DNA of 64,000 nucleotides from Azolla caroliniana (GCA_043228905.1 JBHGNT010000015.1:18786001-18850000); one strand, 5' to 3'. Shown: positions 23,169 through 34,231, counted from the stretch's first letter. Numbers and translations are program-made. The notes: a model not told the origin generated them from the sequence alone.

Positions 23169-26100
23169 ATGGAAGGCGGCGGCAGCGGGCAGCCGATGAT
23201 GATGGTGCTGAATGCACAAAATTACGCCGACTGGAAGATCAAGATGGAGGATCTTCTGATTGTTCGGGACCTGTACGAACCGATTGACAGGTCGGAAATA
23301 CCGAAAGGGGTACTTGAGTCGGAGTGGAAGCTCCTGAACCGGAAAGCCGTAGCGACGATCCGACAATATGTCGACGTAAGCGTCCTACAACATGTGGCAA
23401 ACGACACCAACGCATACGAAATGTGGAAGAAGCTGTCGGGCCTCTATGAGAGGAAGAATGCGTTGAACCGGACCTCCCTGATGAGGAAGATTGTGAATCT
23501 CAAGTACCGGGACGGCGAGAGTATGGTGGAACACGTAAGCACGTTCATGGGATTCGTGAACCAGCTTGCGGCGATCAAGTTCCCGTTGGAGGATGCAATG
23601 CAAGCCATCATCCTGATGTGTACATTACCGGACAGCTGGGAGAACTTGGTGGTGACTCTCAGCACCTCCTGCACGGAAGACAACTTGTCCCTACAAACGG
23701 TAAAGACAAGTATTTTGAACGAAGAAGCGCGTCGGAGAGACAAAGAACCGGCCTCCGACTCGAAGGCGCTGCTTACCGAATCGGAACGGGGAAGACACTG
23801 GAACCGGAGTCCGCAAAGACGGGAGAAGTCGGGGACCCGGTCGCAGTCAAGAGGAAGGCCCACGTGCTTCCACTGTGGGAAGCCGGGGCACTTCCGGAAG
23901 AATTGTCGGCATTACCGAAAGGACAACGGAGCCGACGACACCGATTCGAAGAAGTCACCGGAGAGAAACGGTGCATACCGGGGAGCCACGGACCGGAGAG
24001 GTTCGGATCGGCGAGGGCAGGACCGGAAAGGAACGACGGCACTCGCGGCAAGTGAAGAAGAAATCATGCTCATTACCGAAGAGAGGGAGCTGAACCTTGC
24101 CGGCGTAGAGATGACCTGGGTGGTCGATTCCGGAGCGTCGTTCCACCTGACCCCGGAGAAGAAATACTTCTCATCCTACACAGCCGGTGAGCATGGCTGT
24201 GTTCGGATGGGAAATGAAGGTACGTGCCGGATTGCCGGCATAGGAGACGTGTGGTTGACAACCCCGACCGGATGCAAAATGCTGCTGAAGGATGTCCGAC
24301 ACGTTCCGGAGGTTCGACTGAACCTGATTTCGGCCGGGAGGCTAGACGATGAAGGCTACACAGGTAGCATCCGGAACGGTGTCATGAAGTTCAGCAAAGG
24401 GAGCTTGATAGTGGCTCGGGCCCGGAAGGTCAACACACTGTACCTGATGAATGCCTGGTTATGTCCGGAAGAGCTGAATGTGGCAGCCGACACTGCCGGT
24501 GAGCTGTGGCACAAAAGACTGTGCCACATGAGTGAGAAGGGGATGAAGAGGCTTGCAGAAGACAACCTTATCCCAGTGAAGCATGTGCACCTGGAGAAGT
24601 GCACCGATTGCCTGGCCGGTAAACAGAACCGAACCTCCTTCCACTCAAGGCCACCGACGAGACGTAACGCACCATTGGAGTTGGTGCACACCGATGTGTG
24701 TCAGGTAGAAACGAAGTCACATGGCGGAGCCCAGTACTTCGTAACTTTCATAGATGATCATAGCCGAAGACTGTGGACGGCACCGATGAAGACAAAGGAC
24801 CAAGTGTTGTCCGTCTTCAAAGAACTCCACGCGAGAGTGGAAAGGGAATCCGGCAAGAAGCTGAAAGCGATACGAGCGGATAACGGAGGGGAATACCGGG
24901 GGCAGTTCCAGGAGTACTGTCGCTCGAAGGGAATCCGACTCGAGTTTACTGTGCCGAAGACGCCGGAACTGAACGGGCTGGCCGAGAGGATGAACCGGAC
25001 CATAATGGAGAGGGTCCGGAGTATGCTGGCGCATGCGAAATTACCCAAGGGGTTTTGGGCTGAGGCAATGTCGACGGCGACATATGTGATAAACAGATCA
25101 CCCTCAGTACCTTTGGACGGAGACACGCCGCAGAGAGTGTGGACCGGTAAGGAAGTATCCTACCGGCATCTGAAGGTGTTCGGGTGTCTCGCATACGTGC
25201 ATGTGGCAAAGGACCGGAGAGGAAAGCTAGATCCAAAGACCCGGCCATGCATATTCCTCGGTTACGGCGACGACGAGTTCGGCTACCGAGTATGGGACCC
25301 GGTCGACAAGAAGATATTCAGGAGTCGTGATATCATCTTCATGGAGAACAAGACACTCGCCGACTGGGAGTCGGAGAAGAAGATGAAGAGCTCCAAGTCG
25401 ACCGGTGAGGATCAACTCTACGAGGAGCAGTCCCGACCGGCAAGGGACCGGTTAGCACTCGAGGACCCGGCCGAAGACGGTGAAGAAACAGAACCGGCTG
25501 AAGAAGATGAAAACGATACCGGAACCGGCCCCGATCCCGAAATGGATTCGGATGAAGAAGAATCGGAAGAACCAGTTACCGAAGCTCCGGAACGGAGATA
25601 TCCTCTAAGAGAGAGAAGGGCCCCCCGGAAATTTCCGGAACCAGAGCACGTGCTGCTAACCGACGAAGGGGAGCCGGAGAGCTTTGAAGAAGCAAAGCAT
25701 GACACCCAGAGCCGCAGGTGGTTGAGTGCCATGCAGGACGAGATGGATTCCCTGCATGAGAACCACACATATGAACTTGTGGAGTTGCCGAAAGGAAAAC
25801 GGGCACTCCGTAACAAGTGGGTGTTCAAGCTGAAACCGGGAGATGCCGGAAACCCCCCGAGATACAAAGCCAGGATCGTGGTGAAGGGGTTTCAGCAGAA
25901 GAAGGGCGTCGACTTCGACGAGATATTTGCCCCGGTAGTGAAGATGACCTCCATCCGGACGGTGCTGAGCATAGCGGCAAGCATGGACCTCGAGGTAGAA
26001 CAGATGGACGTGAAGACGGCATTCCTTCACGGTGACCTCGATGAAGAGATCTACATGCAGCAACCGGAAGGATTCGAGAAGAAAGGGAAGGAGCACCTGG

Positions 26101-27242
26101 TATGCCGGTTGAAGAAGAGCCTTTACGGACTGAAGCAGGCTCCCCGGCAATGGTACCGGAAGTTCGACTCCTTCATGACCGACGAAGGGTACCTCAAAAC
26201 GCAGTCCGACCACTGCGTGTTTGTGAAGAAGTTCGAAGGAGGAGATTTTCTAATACTCCTCCTGTACGTGGACGACATGTTGATCGTCGGACGGGACCAG
26301 GTCAAGATACGGATGCTGAAGAAGGCTCTTCACCGAACCTTCTCAATGAAGGACTTGGGTCCGGCGAGACAAATACTAGGGATGCACATCATCCGGGACC
26401 GGAGCAAGAAGCAGTTGTGGCTGTCACAAGAGAAGTACGTGACAAAGGTGCTTCAACGGTTCAACATGTCGGAAGCAAGACCGGTCGGATCAACCCTACC
26501 GGCAAACTGCAAGTTGTCCAGCAAGCAAAGTCCCAAGACAAAGGCTGAAAAGGAGGATATGATGAAAGTGCCGTATGCCTCAGCTGTCGGGAGCCTGATG
26601 TACGCCATGGTGTGTACGAGACCGGACATCGGATACGCAGTCGGAGTGGTGAGCCGGTACATGAGCAATCCCGGCAAAGAGCATTGGAACGCGGTCAAGT
26701 GGATACTTCGATACCTGAAGGGCACGGCAAACGTGTGCCTCCGATTCGGCTCCGGTAAGCCCGAACTCGACAGCTTCACCGATTCGGATATGTCGGCTGA
26801 TGCAGATACCAGCCGGTCCACATCAGGGTATGTGATGACTTATGCAGGGGGAGCCGTTTCGTGGCAGTCGAGGCTGCAGAAGACGGTTGCGTTGTCAACC
26901 ACGGAGGCGGAGTACATGGCAGCTGTTGAAGCCGGCAAGGAAATAATATGGATGAAGGACTTCATTAGAGAGCTCGGGATCCGGCAGGAGGAGTACCGAC
27001 TCTACTGCGATAGTCAGAGTGCCATCCACCTTGCAAAGAACGCGGCCTACCATTCCCGGACGAAACACATCCAGCGTAGATACCACTGGATCCGGGAAAG
27101 GATAGAAGACAAGGAGTTCGTGCTGACGAAGATCCACACGAACGAGAACGGGTCGGATATGCTGACCAAGGTGCTCACACCCGACAAGCTGGAAGCATGC
27201 CGGAAGAGGATCGGGTTGGAGAGACATCCCATGCCGAAGTGA
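23169..27242 (+). CDS. Copia B gag-pol polyprotein (1357 aa, intact)
   Basis: Single frame from the ATG at 23169 (first ATG after the primer-binding site; an upstream in-frame GTG lies in the LTR) to TGA at 27240-27242. Domains in order: UBN2-type gag with NAQNYADWKIKMEDLL near the N-terminus; CCHC zinc knuckle CFHCGKPGHFRKNC at 233-246; aspartic protease WVVDSGASFH with catalytic D320; integrase zinc-binding HxxxxCxxC region, then core residues D509, D571 (RADNGGEY) and E606; reverse transcriptase with YVDDM at 1033-1037; RNase H with STTEAEYMAAVEAGKE and CDSQSAIHLAKN near the C-terminus. All catalytic motifs seen are intact, so the element may encode active proteins. Its gag resembles Copia D and E at 55-61 kb, which are decayed relatives. 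Confidence 0.96.
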   Translation: MEGGGSGQPMMMVLNAQNYADWKIKMEDLLIVRDLYEPIDRSEIPKGVLESEWKLLNRKAVATIRQYVDVSVLQHVANDTNAYEMWKKLSGLYERKNALNRTSLMRKIVNLKYRDGESMVEHVSTFMGFVNQLAAIKFPLEDAMQAIILMCTLPDSWENLVVTLSTSCTEDNLSLQTVKTSILNEEARRRDKEPASDSKALLTESERGRHWNRSPQRREKSGTRSQSRGRPTCFHCGKPGHFRKNCRHYRKDNGADDTDSKKSPERNGAYRGATDRRGSDRRGQDRKGTTALAASEEEIMLITEERELNLAGVEMTWVVDSGASFHLTPEKKYFSSYTAGEHGCVRMGNEGTCRIAGIGDVWLTTPTGCKMLLKDVRHVPEVRLNLISAGRLDDEGYTGSIRNGVMKFSKGSLIVARARKVNTLYLMNAWLCPEELNVAADTAGELWHKRLCHMSEKGMKRLAEDNLIPVKHVHLEKCTDCLAGKQNRTSFHSRPPTRRNAPLELVHTDVCQVETKSHGGAQYFVTFIDDHSRRLWTAPMKTKDQVLSVFKELHARVERESGKKLKAIRADNGGEYRGQFQEYCRSKGIRLEFTVPKTPELNGLAERMNRTIMERVRSMLAHAKLPKGFWAEAMSTATYVINRSPSVPLDGDTPQRVWTGKEVSYRHLKVFGCLAYVHVAKDRRGKLDPKTRPCIFLGYGDDEFGYRVWDPVDKKIFRSRDIIFMENKTLADWESEKKMKSSKSTGEDQLYEEQSRPARDRLALEDPAEDGEETEPAEEDENDTGTGPDPEMDSDEEESEEPVTEAPERRYPLRERRAPRKFPEPEHVLLTDEGEPESFEEAKHDTQSRRWLSAMQDEMDSLHENHTYELVELPKGKRALRNKWVFKLKPGDAGNPPRYKARIVVKGFQQKKGVDFDEIFAPVVKMTSIRTVLSIAASMDLEVEQMDVKTAFLHGDLDEEIYMQQPEGFEKKGKEHLVCRLKKSLYGLKQAPRQWYRKFDSFMTDEGYLKTQSDHCVFVKKFEGGDFLILLLYVDDMLIVGRDQVKIRMLKKALHRTFSMKDLGPARQILGMHIIRDRSKKQLWLSQEKYVTKVLQRFNMSEARPVGSTLPANCKLSSKQSPKTKAEKEDMMKVPYASAVGSLMYAMVCTRPDIGYAVGVVSRYMSNPGKEHWNAVKWILRYLKGTANVCLRFGSGKPELDSFTDSDMSADADTSRSTSGYVMTYAGGAVSWQSRLQKTVALSTTEAEYMAAVEAGKEIIWMKDFIRELGIRQEEYRLYCDSQSAIHLAKNAAYHSRTKHIQRRYHWIRERIEDKEFVLTKIHTNENGSDMLTKVLTPDKLEACRKRIGLERHPMPK

Positions 27243-27252
27243 AGGGGGAGTT

Positions 27253-27978
27253 TGTTGGGATTTCGGTCCCTCCGGATGGGATGTCCGGATGATGAAGACC
27301 CCAGTTACGGAGCCGGATGAAGAGTACCCGGATACGGATCCGGATGATGAAGACCCCGGTTACGGAGCCGGATGAAGAGTACCCGGATACGGATCCGGAT
27401 GATGAAGACCCCGGTTACGGAGCCGGATGAAGAGTACCCGGATACGGATCCGGATGATGAAGACCCCGGTTACGGAGCCGGATGACGAATGTACCCGGAG
27501 AGAGATTCGGATGCGGGGACATATTTGTGAATATGTTTGCTAAGAGCCCTTGTGGCTATATTTGTAAATAGCCCGAAAGTCATATATGTATAAATATGAC
27601 TTAGGGCAAACAGTTTATGTGGTTGCTTATCATTTTTCTGTTTTTCCACTCAAGAGGAGTGAAGTGAGAGCAGCTGAGAGAGAGAGAGAGATAGAGCGCG
27701 AGAGAGACGAAGAGGTAGACGCCTCTGTGTACTTCCGCCGCCTGTGGCGAGGACAGCGAGCTCAAGGTCGTTGCCTTGCAGCTCGCCATTGTATATTTCT
27801 CTGTGCATAGTTTGGTTCGGAGTCTCGCACTCCCGTGGTTTTTCCCGTATAGGGTTTTCCACGTTAATCCCTGTGTATCGCGTCTTTCTCTGTATTTCCT
27901 ATTTTTCTGCTACATTGATCCGCGATTAATCGGTTGTGGCCGAGTGGTGAAGGTAAATCCAACCGGTGATTCCTTCCA
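27253..27978 (+). repeat. Copia B 3' LTR
   Basis: 726 bp, identical by eye to the 5' LTR except at 27675 (T for C). It is followed by the TTAGG target duplication. Confidence 0.95.
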
Positions 27979-27983
27979 TTAGG

Positions 27984-29921
27984 GTGGTTGTGAAGTTGCT
28001 TCTAAGCTTTGTTGGAAGTTTCAAGAAGTTTCTAGAACCTACTTTTAATAAGTAAAAAATGGTCATATTCAAATTTAGACCATTCATTCCCTCAAATTAC
28101 ACATATGGCCTTAGATATATATATATGGCATATATTAATTCGTAACCACAAAATTAATTGTTCTTACTTTTTGATAAATCCTTTTCTTACAATTACAAAT
28201 ATGACCCAAAACTTCAAGAGGCCCCAATTTTGTCTTTGAACGTCCAATCACGAATTGTTTGCTCTAGTGAGCTTCTTATCACTAAGCAAGTTTTTTGAAG
28301 TTGAAATTTCACCAATTTTTACCTTGTGAAGTGTGAGCTTGAGGATAAATTGCCCTCATGATTCGCTACAATGTGGTATTCCATAATTTGCCATATATAT
28401 GATTCCAAAATGACAATCCACGACAATGAGATCTCTCCCTCCTTTTATAACTTTCAAAAGACCTCTTATTAAAATAGAAACTTCCTCTTGTAGCATGGTT
28501 TGTCAATTCTCCCGAATGATACTCAAGTTTCGTAAAAATTACATTCCTCAATTTGTTTTTAACTACATGCCCCATTCTTATATTTCTTACATTGTAAATC
28601 AACTTTCCCCTAGCAAGTTTCAAACCGGAAGGTTCGACAATGCAATGTGGTTTTAGGTGTTTAGCACATGCCACATCATGACACCATCATTGAATTATCT
28701 TGGGTATAACATATTAAAGTATATCTAGTGGTAGGATACACCTATGTTATTTTATGTTTGTCTCTTGCCCTTCACTCGAAGTGGTTAACCACCCTTAATT
28801 CATTCTTTTTTATAATATCTTATTCTATCAGTCATCATTAATTTGATATGTAGTAATATAGGACCTTCATAGCTTGCTTGCTCTTTCAAACCTACTTGTA
28901 GATTCCCATGAGATCCTCCTTATAAGCCTTAATGGTGTTAGGTGTGGTAATGACTTTGCCATTTGGGTAAGGCTAGCCAAGAGATTTTGGAGCAACCACA
29001 TTGAGTGTGGCAAGGTTATTGCCATATGCATAGACCTCAAAGATTGATAAGTTGAAACGTGATGTAGATACTATGCTAGGTATTGGAGATCGAAAACTTC
29101 GAATAACTCTAAATAATGTTATTCAACCATATGGGGAACCAAGGCAAAAAAAGAAAGTAATGATGAAGATGATGGGATAAAAGAGTACGAGGAGGATGAA
29201 GGCCAAGAGCACGAAGGTTTAAGGCAAGAACATATGTGGAAGTAATCCATACTAGAAGGGTATAATTAGGATCTCACAAAATGGTGGTATGGACCCATGT
29301 TTAATATAATTAAAAGTTGGGCATGAACTTCAAGGCGAGGTAGCCATACATGTAGATGCACTTCATGCAATTAATACATTGGCTAATAAATTTCCTGCCA
29401 TGCTCATGCACATCGAAGAGACACATAAGTGGCCATACCATGAGCAAACCTACTCTAACTAATTGATCCTACCCACCAAACAGTGTTAACCGACCTTACC
29501 CTAACCAAGGTGCCAATTACATACCTTACTTAACTTACTAGTTCACAAGTGGTGGGGTGAGGCATCAGGTTTTATATGTGTTTTTCAATAATAAATTATG
29601 TCGTCATTTGATTAGGCACTTGATTTGGCAGGAAGTTCTCATGATAAAGCTTGAGGTAAGAATCCTTGGCAAGCATCAACTTAATGTGGTCTTCGAGGGT
29701 CATTATCGTCGATGTAATGTCTAATCAAATAATGTTTGCCCATTGGAGTTAATTTGTTTTTCTTTGCGTATGTTGGACTTGGTTTGGAATATGAGGGTTA
29801 CTCATGAAATTGGTGTTGCCATGGTGCATGTGGTATCAATCAAAGAAAGATTTTTGTCATCGTTGGAGACACTCGAACTATAATATGCTATTGAACGATA
29901 ATATGCGAGTGTAGGACCCAT
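27984..29921. other. AT-rich DNA without recognised genes
   Basis: About 1.9 kb between Copia B and G1. A 102-codon minus-strand frame at 28366-28674 is Lys/Arg/His-rich and matches no family that can be named; it is not called as a gene. Around 29040-29230 a stretch reads like degraded coding sequence rich in Glu and Asp codons, again unidentified. Confidence 0.5.
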
Positions 29922-30548
29922 TATCGTGGAGAAAACCGGCCATAGGAGGAAATGGGGGAAAAGACGCAGGAACCGACCCTTACGCGTGGCCGCACTTTTT
30001 ATTAAGTTGTACACAACTAGGTCTGATTCAGCTGATGTAAATATACTAGGTAGTACAAATTGATTGTCTAGGGAATCCAAGTGTATCTCTATCCAATGGG
30101 ACAAGGGATAAATGTATGTAACCGAGGGTGTAACGGTCTTCCCCGACGACCTATAAAAAGGAGGGGAGAAGACTGTAACGGGGATCGCGCATTTTGAGAG
30201 GACGAAGTGTTGTCGGACTGGTAACCGAGCTCTCTCCTCCTCCATCGTTGTTGCTTCTGCAGGGATTTTGGGTTAAGTTGGTTGCCTCTGCTGCGTGAAA
30301 GCCCGTGCGCTTCTGGTAGGGGCTCCACTGCGTATTTTGGTGCGTGTGGTCGTCTGTGTGGAGTTTGTCACCGGCTTGCCGGTTGTAACATTGCAAGCTC
30401 TGTAATCTGTACTGATTTGGAATTGATTCTCTCGTTTCTGTCTCTCTATGTTTCCTTCGAATCTCTCTCTCCCTCTCATCTCTCATGCTCCTCGGTTCCG
30501 GGTCCCCGCGGTCCCGCCTTATTTCCTACGCGAAAGCGTAACACGACA
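29922..30548 (+). repeat. G1 5' LTR
   Basis: 627 bp, TATCGTGGAG...AACACGACA; the first dinucleotide has decayed from TG to TA. Similar throughout to 54527-55154. Confidence 0.9.
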
Positions 30549-30554
30549 TCTATT

Positions 30555-30571
30555 TGGTGAACCCGACGTGA
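30555..30571 (+). other. G1 primer-binding site
   Basis: TGGTGAACCCGACGTGA, six bases after the LTR. The same string follows the LTRs of G2 (complement of 37129-37144) and G3 (42467-42483). The matching tRNA could not be named. Confidence 0.7.
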
Positions 30572-30595
30572 AACAAGGCGGCAGAAGAGTAGAGG

Positions 30596-30806
30596 ATGAG
30601 GGGATCGGAGCTCGCCGAATCCATGGCGGCATCAATCGATCGGATAGTGAGGGCTCGTGAGGGCACGTGCGCCCTCGACAGGGCCATTGAATTAATTGTC
30701 GGCACAACAGGCTGGTTCGGTGGGAAGAACGTCACGAGCTATTTGGAATCCTACCGAGCCGAGATGGTGATGAGCTCGACATTCCGGAAGACTGGCGGTT
30801 GGCCGG
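30596..30806 (+). pseudogene. G1 gag, N-terminal piece
   Basis: The ATG at 30596 opens with MRGSELAESMAASIDRIV, closely parallel to G2 gag (MRGSDLAEAMASAVDRIL). The frame is cut at 30806 by the G2 insertion and resumes at 37799. The long open frame that continues past 30806 is an artefact reading into the inserted LTR and the antisense of G2 pol. Confidence 0.85.
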
Positions 30807-31440
30807 TGTCGAGGTATTCCTCGCGGATGCGTGGAGTGAGGCGGGACCTCGGGGGTCCTGTACCGAAGAGTAAGAGAGAGAGAGAGAGAGACCCACTACG
30901 TGCGAGCGTAGTTTCACAGGGACACGGCCCTTCGACGCAAAGACGTGAATGGGACAGCGACACAGAAAGACACGAAAGTATGTATGTATTGACAAGACAA
31001 ACAACAAGAACACGAAGACAACAAACACGAAGTCGGTTACAACCGAACAGGCCGGCGGACAGATGCCGATACCTGTTCGTAAACGCACAGAAAGACAGGA
31101 ACAGGTTGGAGGTGCTGCCCGAAGCACTCGGGCATTCCTCAAAGCAGCGCGAGCCTCCCGAAACCTGCACAGAAGGAAGCTATGGAGTCTGCGAACCAGA
31201 GAGAGAGAGAGAAGCCTTCGCGCCCAATCCGACAGCACTTCGTCCTCGACTCTCCGCGATCCCTCTACCCTCCTCGTCTCCCTCCTTTTATAGGCAAGGA
31301 AGGAGCCGTTTCCCTTTTACTCCCTACCAACCGAATCTACCTAGGATCTCCTATGTTCAACTTAAGGCGCATGTGCATGAAGAGTCGGTTTCTACGCTCC
31401 GGTGCACCGATTCCGCTCGTGGACGGTTTTCTTCACGACA
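30807..31440 (-). repeat. G2 3' LTR
   Basis: 634 bp; plus strand TGTCGAGGTATTCC...TTCTTCACGACA. Confidence 0.92.
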
Positions 31441-31513
31441 TCCGCCCCCACCTAACCGCGCATCCACCGGCATGCGCCAAATTGTGTTGGGACGGAGAAA
31501 ACCGGTCCAGCCT

Positions 31514-34222
31514 TCATTCTTCGCCCGTCGGTTCCTCCTCGGCTTCGGATCGCTCGTCGTCGCGGTCCAAGCCAAGCGGATCCGGCTCGTCGTCGTGACG
31601 CTTCTTGAACGCTTTGATCCGCTTCCCCGCTACCGGCATCGCCATTCTCGTACCGTCGAGTTCCGCCAGATGGTACGTCCCGTTGTTGTTGGCGCTTTGT
31701 ACCACGTAAGGCCCGAACCACCTTCTTGCGAACTTCCGCGTCGCTCGGTGCTGGTTGTCGAGGCTGTTGTCGTAGACCAACACCCAGTCGCCTTCCTCGA
31801 TCTTCTTCGATCGGAGCCGGTGTGTTCGGTCGAACCGGGCTTTGTTCCTCATCCTTGCTTCCCGAAGTTTTTCCGCAGCCTGCTCCACGTCCTCCGGTCT
31901 TCGCTCGAGCTGTCGTATACGCGCCGCCAGCAGCTCCTCCCGGCTCATCTCGTCTCTCCAGTCCACGGTTGCCCACGAGGAGATCGTACGTTCCATCGGC
32001 ATGACCGGCTTCTGCCCAAACATGAGTTCTGCCGGCATGAATCCGGTTACCGAACTGTGCGTAGTTCGGTCCGCCCACAACGCATAAGGCAACAGCCGCG
32101 ACCAGTTCCCGACTTGACCTCCGCATGCCCGAACTAACGCCTTGACGATCGGTCCGTGTCCGCGCTCCACCTTCCCATTCGCCTCCGGATTGTACGCAGT
32201 GGTAAGCGAGAGCTTGACTCCTAGCCGGTCGAACAGCTCCTCGGCCTCTTCGGCGTCCAACTCCCCGCGATCGGCCACAATCTTCCCGACGCACCCGTAC
32301 CGGCATATCACGTCTTCGATCAGGAACCGACATACGGCCGCGGTCGTTTTGTTCTGAAGGGCCCGGCCTTCTACCTGGTTCGTCAGATCTTCCCGAGCCA
32401 GGACCAGATACCGCATCTGTCCTACTCCCATCGGCATCGTCACCAGATCTACCATCCATTTGAAGTGGATGGTCGGAGGGTACGTAGGGTGAAGCTCGTC
32501 CCGATGTCGGACTATGGAGTGCATCTGACAGCTCTCGCAAGTTGTCACGAACCGATGCACGTCTCGGTACAGCCCCGGCCACCAGTACTTCCCCTTTATC
32601 TTCTCGAACGTGGCCCACGTTCCACGGTGTCCAGCCCAAGGGCTGTCGTGGTAGGCCGTCAGTAGCTCCTCCTGTTCTTCCTTCATCGCTACCACCCGGA
32701 GCGGGACGCCGGTCCTCTTCTTCGGGTGCTTCCATAAGTATCCGTCCCGGAGAAAGAATCGGTATGCTTTCTTCCGGATCCGGTTTGCCTCGTCCCTCGT
32801 CCATGACGCATCCGGCGTCATCGTCCTCAAAAACCCACCGATCTGGAGCCACTCGCCGTCGTACTTGCTCTCATCGAAGTCGTTAAGTGCCAGAGTGCTC
32901 GTCCCATCGGCCGTTACGTATGCTGCCTCGAAGAAGTCCACGCCGACTTCTTCGTCCTCCGAAACCATGCCGCCCTCGTCATCAAACCTTGCCCTCGAAA
33001 GCATGTCGGCCATGGCGTTGTCCTTTCCGGAAATGTGTCGTATCTCTGGGTCCAGGGACTTGATGTACGCTATCCACCTGAGCATCGCCAGGTCCGGTGT
33101 CGCGCATCCGGAAACCATGCTGAGAATCGGCAGGCAATCCGTCTCGATAATCACGTCTGTCCCGATCAGGTAGTCTTTGTCGGCCTTTACTGCCGAAACG
33201 ATACCCCAGAGTTCACGTTTAACCTGGGCGTACCCTCGCTGTCGCTCATTGAGGACCTTCGCGCCGAATCGGATCGGGAACCGAATGCCGTCCTCGTCTT
33301 CTTGGTTGACGACCCATCCGATCCCGGTCGGACTCGTATCCACCGTTACGTATACCGGGGTACCCTTCCCGTAGACGGCCTTCCGGAGCGCCGGTGCTGC
33401 CGCAAGAGCTTCCTTCAGCTTCCGGACCGACTCCGTATGCTCGTCTCGCCATTCGAATTTTTGCCCTTTCTTCAGCAACCCGTATAGCGGCTCCGCAACG
33501 TGGGCGTAATGCGGGATCCATATGTGGTAGAACGCGCATGCCCCCAGGAACCTCCGAACTTCCGTAACCGAGCTACAGTCGGTCTTCATCGCGGAGATGG
33601 CTTCTACCTTTGCCGGAGACGGCTTCCGGCCATATGGTCCACATAGGTGTCCGACTACCAGGATTTCTGATTGCCCGAAGGCCGATTTCTCCCCGGAGAA
33701 GGTGAGCCTTGCATCCTCTAGCCTTTGTAGCACCTTCTCGCAGTCGTCGATGTGTGTTGCTACGAATCGCCGGCATCCGTCCGGCCCGAGTGTCTCGTCC
33801 TTCTCTTCCACCGGGTACCCCTTAATCGGGATGTCGTCCAGAAATGGCATGGTGATGTCCGGGATGCAATCCCTCAGTACTTTGTTCATTGCATTCACCA
33901 TGTGGGCCACCGAGTTGGTCCCTCCTTGTGGCAGGGTACACATTCGCACTAGGCCGAGGGGAGTTCGCATCGTCGTAATGTCTCTGCTCTCCCCGGCTAG
34001 CTGGAACTGGTCGTACCCTGAGTACAGATCACCGACCGAGTAAATCGACCTTCCGGCGAAGGCCTCCGCGAACTCGTCTATGGTCGGTCCGATTCCTGCG
34101 TTTCGAATGGTCACTCTGTTGACCGGCTGCAGGTCTTGAATGAAGCGCAACGTTCCATTTTTCTTTGGTACGGTGAACCATCGGTTCGAGTATGGGGCAC
34201 TCGACGGTTCAAGAATGCCCAT
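31514..34222 (-). CDS. G2 pol: reverse transcriptase, RNase H and integrase (902-aa open part)
   Basis: Open frame from the internal ATG at 34222; the real pol frame begins about 700 bases upstream and is cut by one TAG at 34234-34232. RT palm: GDLYSGYDQF (catalytic D65) and PFLDDIPIKG with the FLDD box at 127-130, where most plant Gypsy elements have YIDD or YVDD. Then connection and RNase H (VYVTVDTSPTGIGWVV). Integrase has an H2C2 zinc finger (HDSPWAGHRGTW...CESCQMH), then core VDLVTMP, VADRGELD and NGKVERGH giving D, D and E. The C-terminus has a GPY-type motif (RRWFGPYVV) but no chromodomain. From memory this architecture and wording resemble fungal Ty3-type elements. Function would be cDNA synthesis and integration. 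Confidence 0.9.
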   Translation of the reverse strand: MGILEPSSAPYSNRWFTVPKKNGTLRFIQDLQPVNRVTIRNAGIGPTIDEFAEAFAGRSIYSVGDLYSGYDQFQLAGESRDITTMRTPLGLVRMCTLPQGGTNSVAHMVNAMNKVLRDCIPDITMPFLDDIPIKGYPVEEKDETLGPDGCRRFVATHIDDCEKVLQRLEDARLTFSGEKSAFGQSEILVVGHLCGPYGRKPSPAKVEAISAMKTDCSSVTEVRRFLGACAFYHIWIPHYAHVAEPLYGLLKKGQKFEWRDEHTESVRKLKEALAAAPALRKAVYGKGTPVYVTVDTSPTGIGWVVNQEDEDGIRFPIRFGAKVLNERQRGYAQVKRELWGIVSAVKADKDYLIGTDVIIETDCLPILSMVSGCATPDLAMLRWIAYIKSLDPEIRHISGKDNAMADMLSRARFDDEGGMVSEDEEVGVDFFEAAYVTADGTSTLALNDFDESKYDGEWLQIGGFLRTMTPDASWTRDEANRIRKKAYRFFLRDGYLWKHPKKRTGVPLRVVAMKEEQEELLTAYHDSPWAGHRGTWATFEKIKGKYWWPGLYRDVHRFVTTCESCQMHSIVRHRDELHPTYPPTIHFKWMVDLVTMPMGVGQMRYLVLAREDLTNQVEGRALQNKTTAAVCRFLIEDVICRYGCVGKIVADRGELDAEEAEELFDRLGVKLSLTTAYNPEANGKVERGHGPIVKALVRACGGQVGNWSRLLPYALWADRTTHSSVTGFMPAELMFGQKPVMPMERTISSWATVDWRDEMSREELLAARIRQLERRPEDVEQAAEKLREARMRNKARFDRTHRLRSKKIEEGDWVLVYDNSLDNQHRATRKFARRWFGPYVVQSANNNGTYHLAELDGTRMAMPVAGKRIKAFKKRHDDEPDPLGLDRDDERSEAEEEPTGEE

Positions 34223-34231
34223 ATCTACTTT

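Larger units (their letters stand above)
22414..27978 (+). mobile_element. Copia B: structurally intact, young Ty1/Copia retrotransposon
   Basis: 5565 bp. Both LTRs are 726 bp with TGTTGGG...TTCCA ends. Target duplication TTAGG lies at 22409-22413 and 27979-27983. The primer-binding site (23143-23154), an unbroken polyprotein frame (23169-27242) and the polypurine tract (AGGGGGAG, 27244-27251) are all present. By eye the two LTRs differ at one site, a CpG to TpG change (22836 C, 27675 T). All parts needed for autonomous movement are visible. Gag and RT motifs place it near Tork-type Copia elements, tentatively. Confidence 0.96.

Noticed and set aside
28366-28674. 102-codon minus-strand frame
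   Set aside because: No known motif, isolated, and next to transposon insertions; could be a decayed element but not supportable as a gene.
29918-29921. CCAT as the target duplication of G1
   Set aside because: It has no partner after the 3' LTR, whose end is truncated; not counted in the NCGN pattern.
30596-32137. 513-codon plus-strand open frame
   Set aside because: It begins as genuine G1 gag but after 30806 reads through the inserted G2 LTR and then the antisense of G2 integrase. It is a chimera made by the insertion, not a gene.
31452-32852. 466-codon minus-strand frame
   Set aside because: It overlaps the G2 integrase in another frame. Its Arg/Gly-rich composition is the usual shadow of GC-rich coding DNA.
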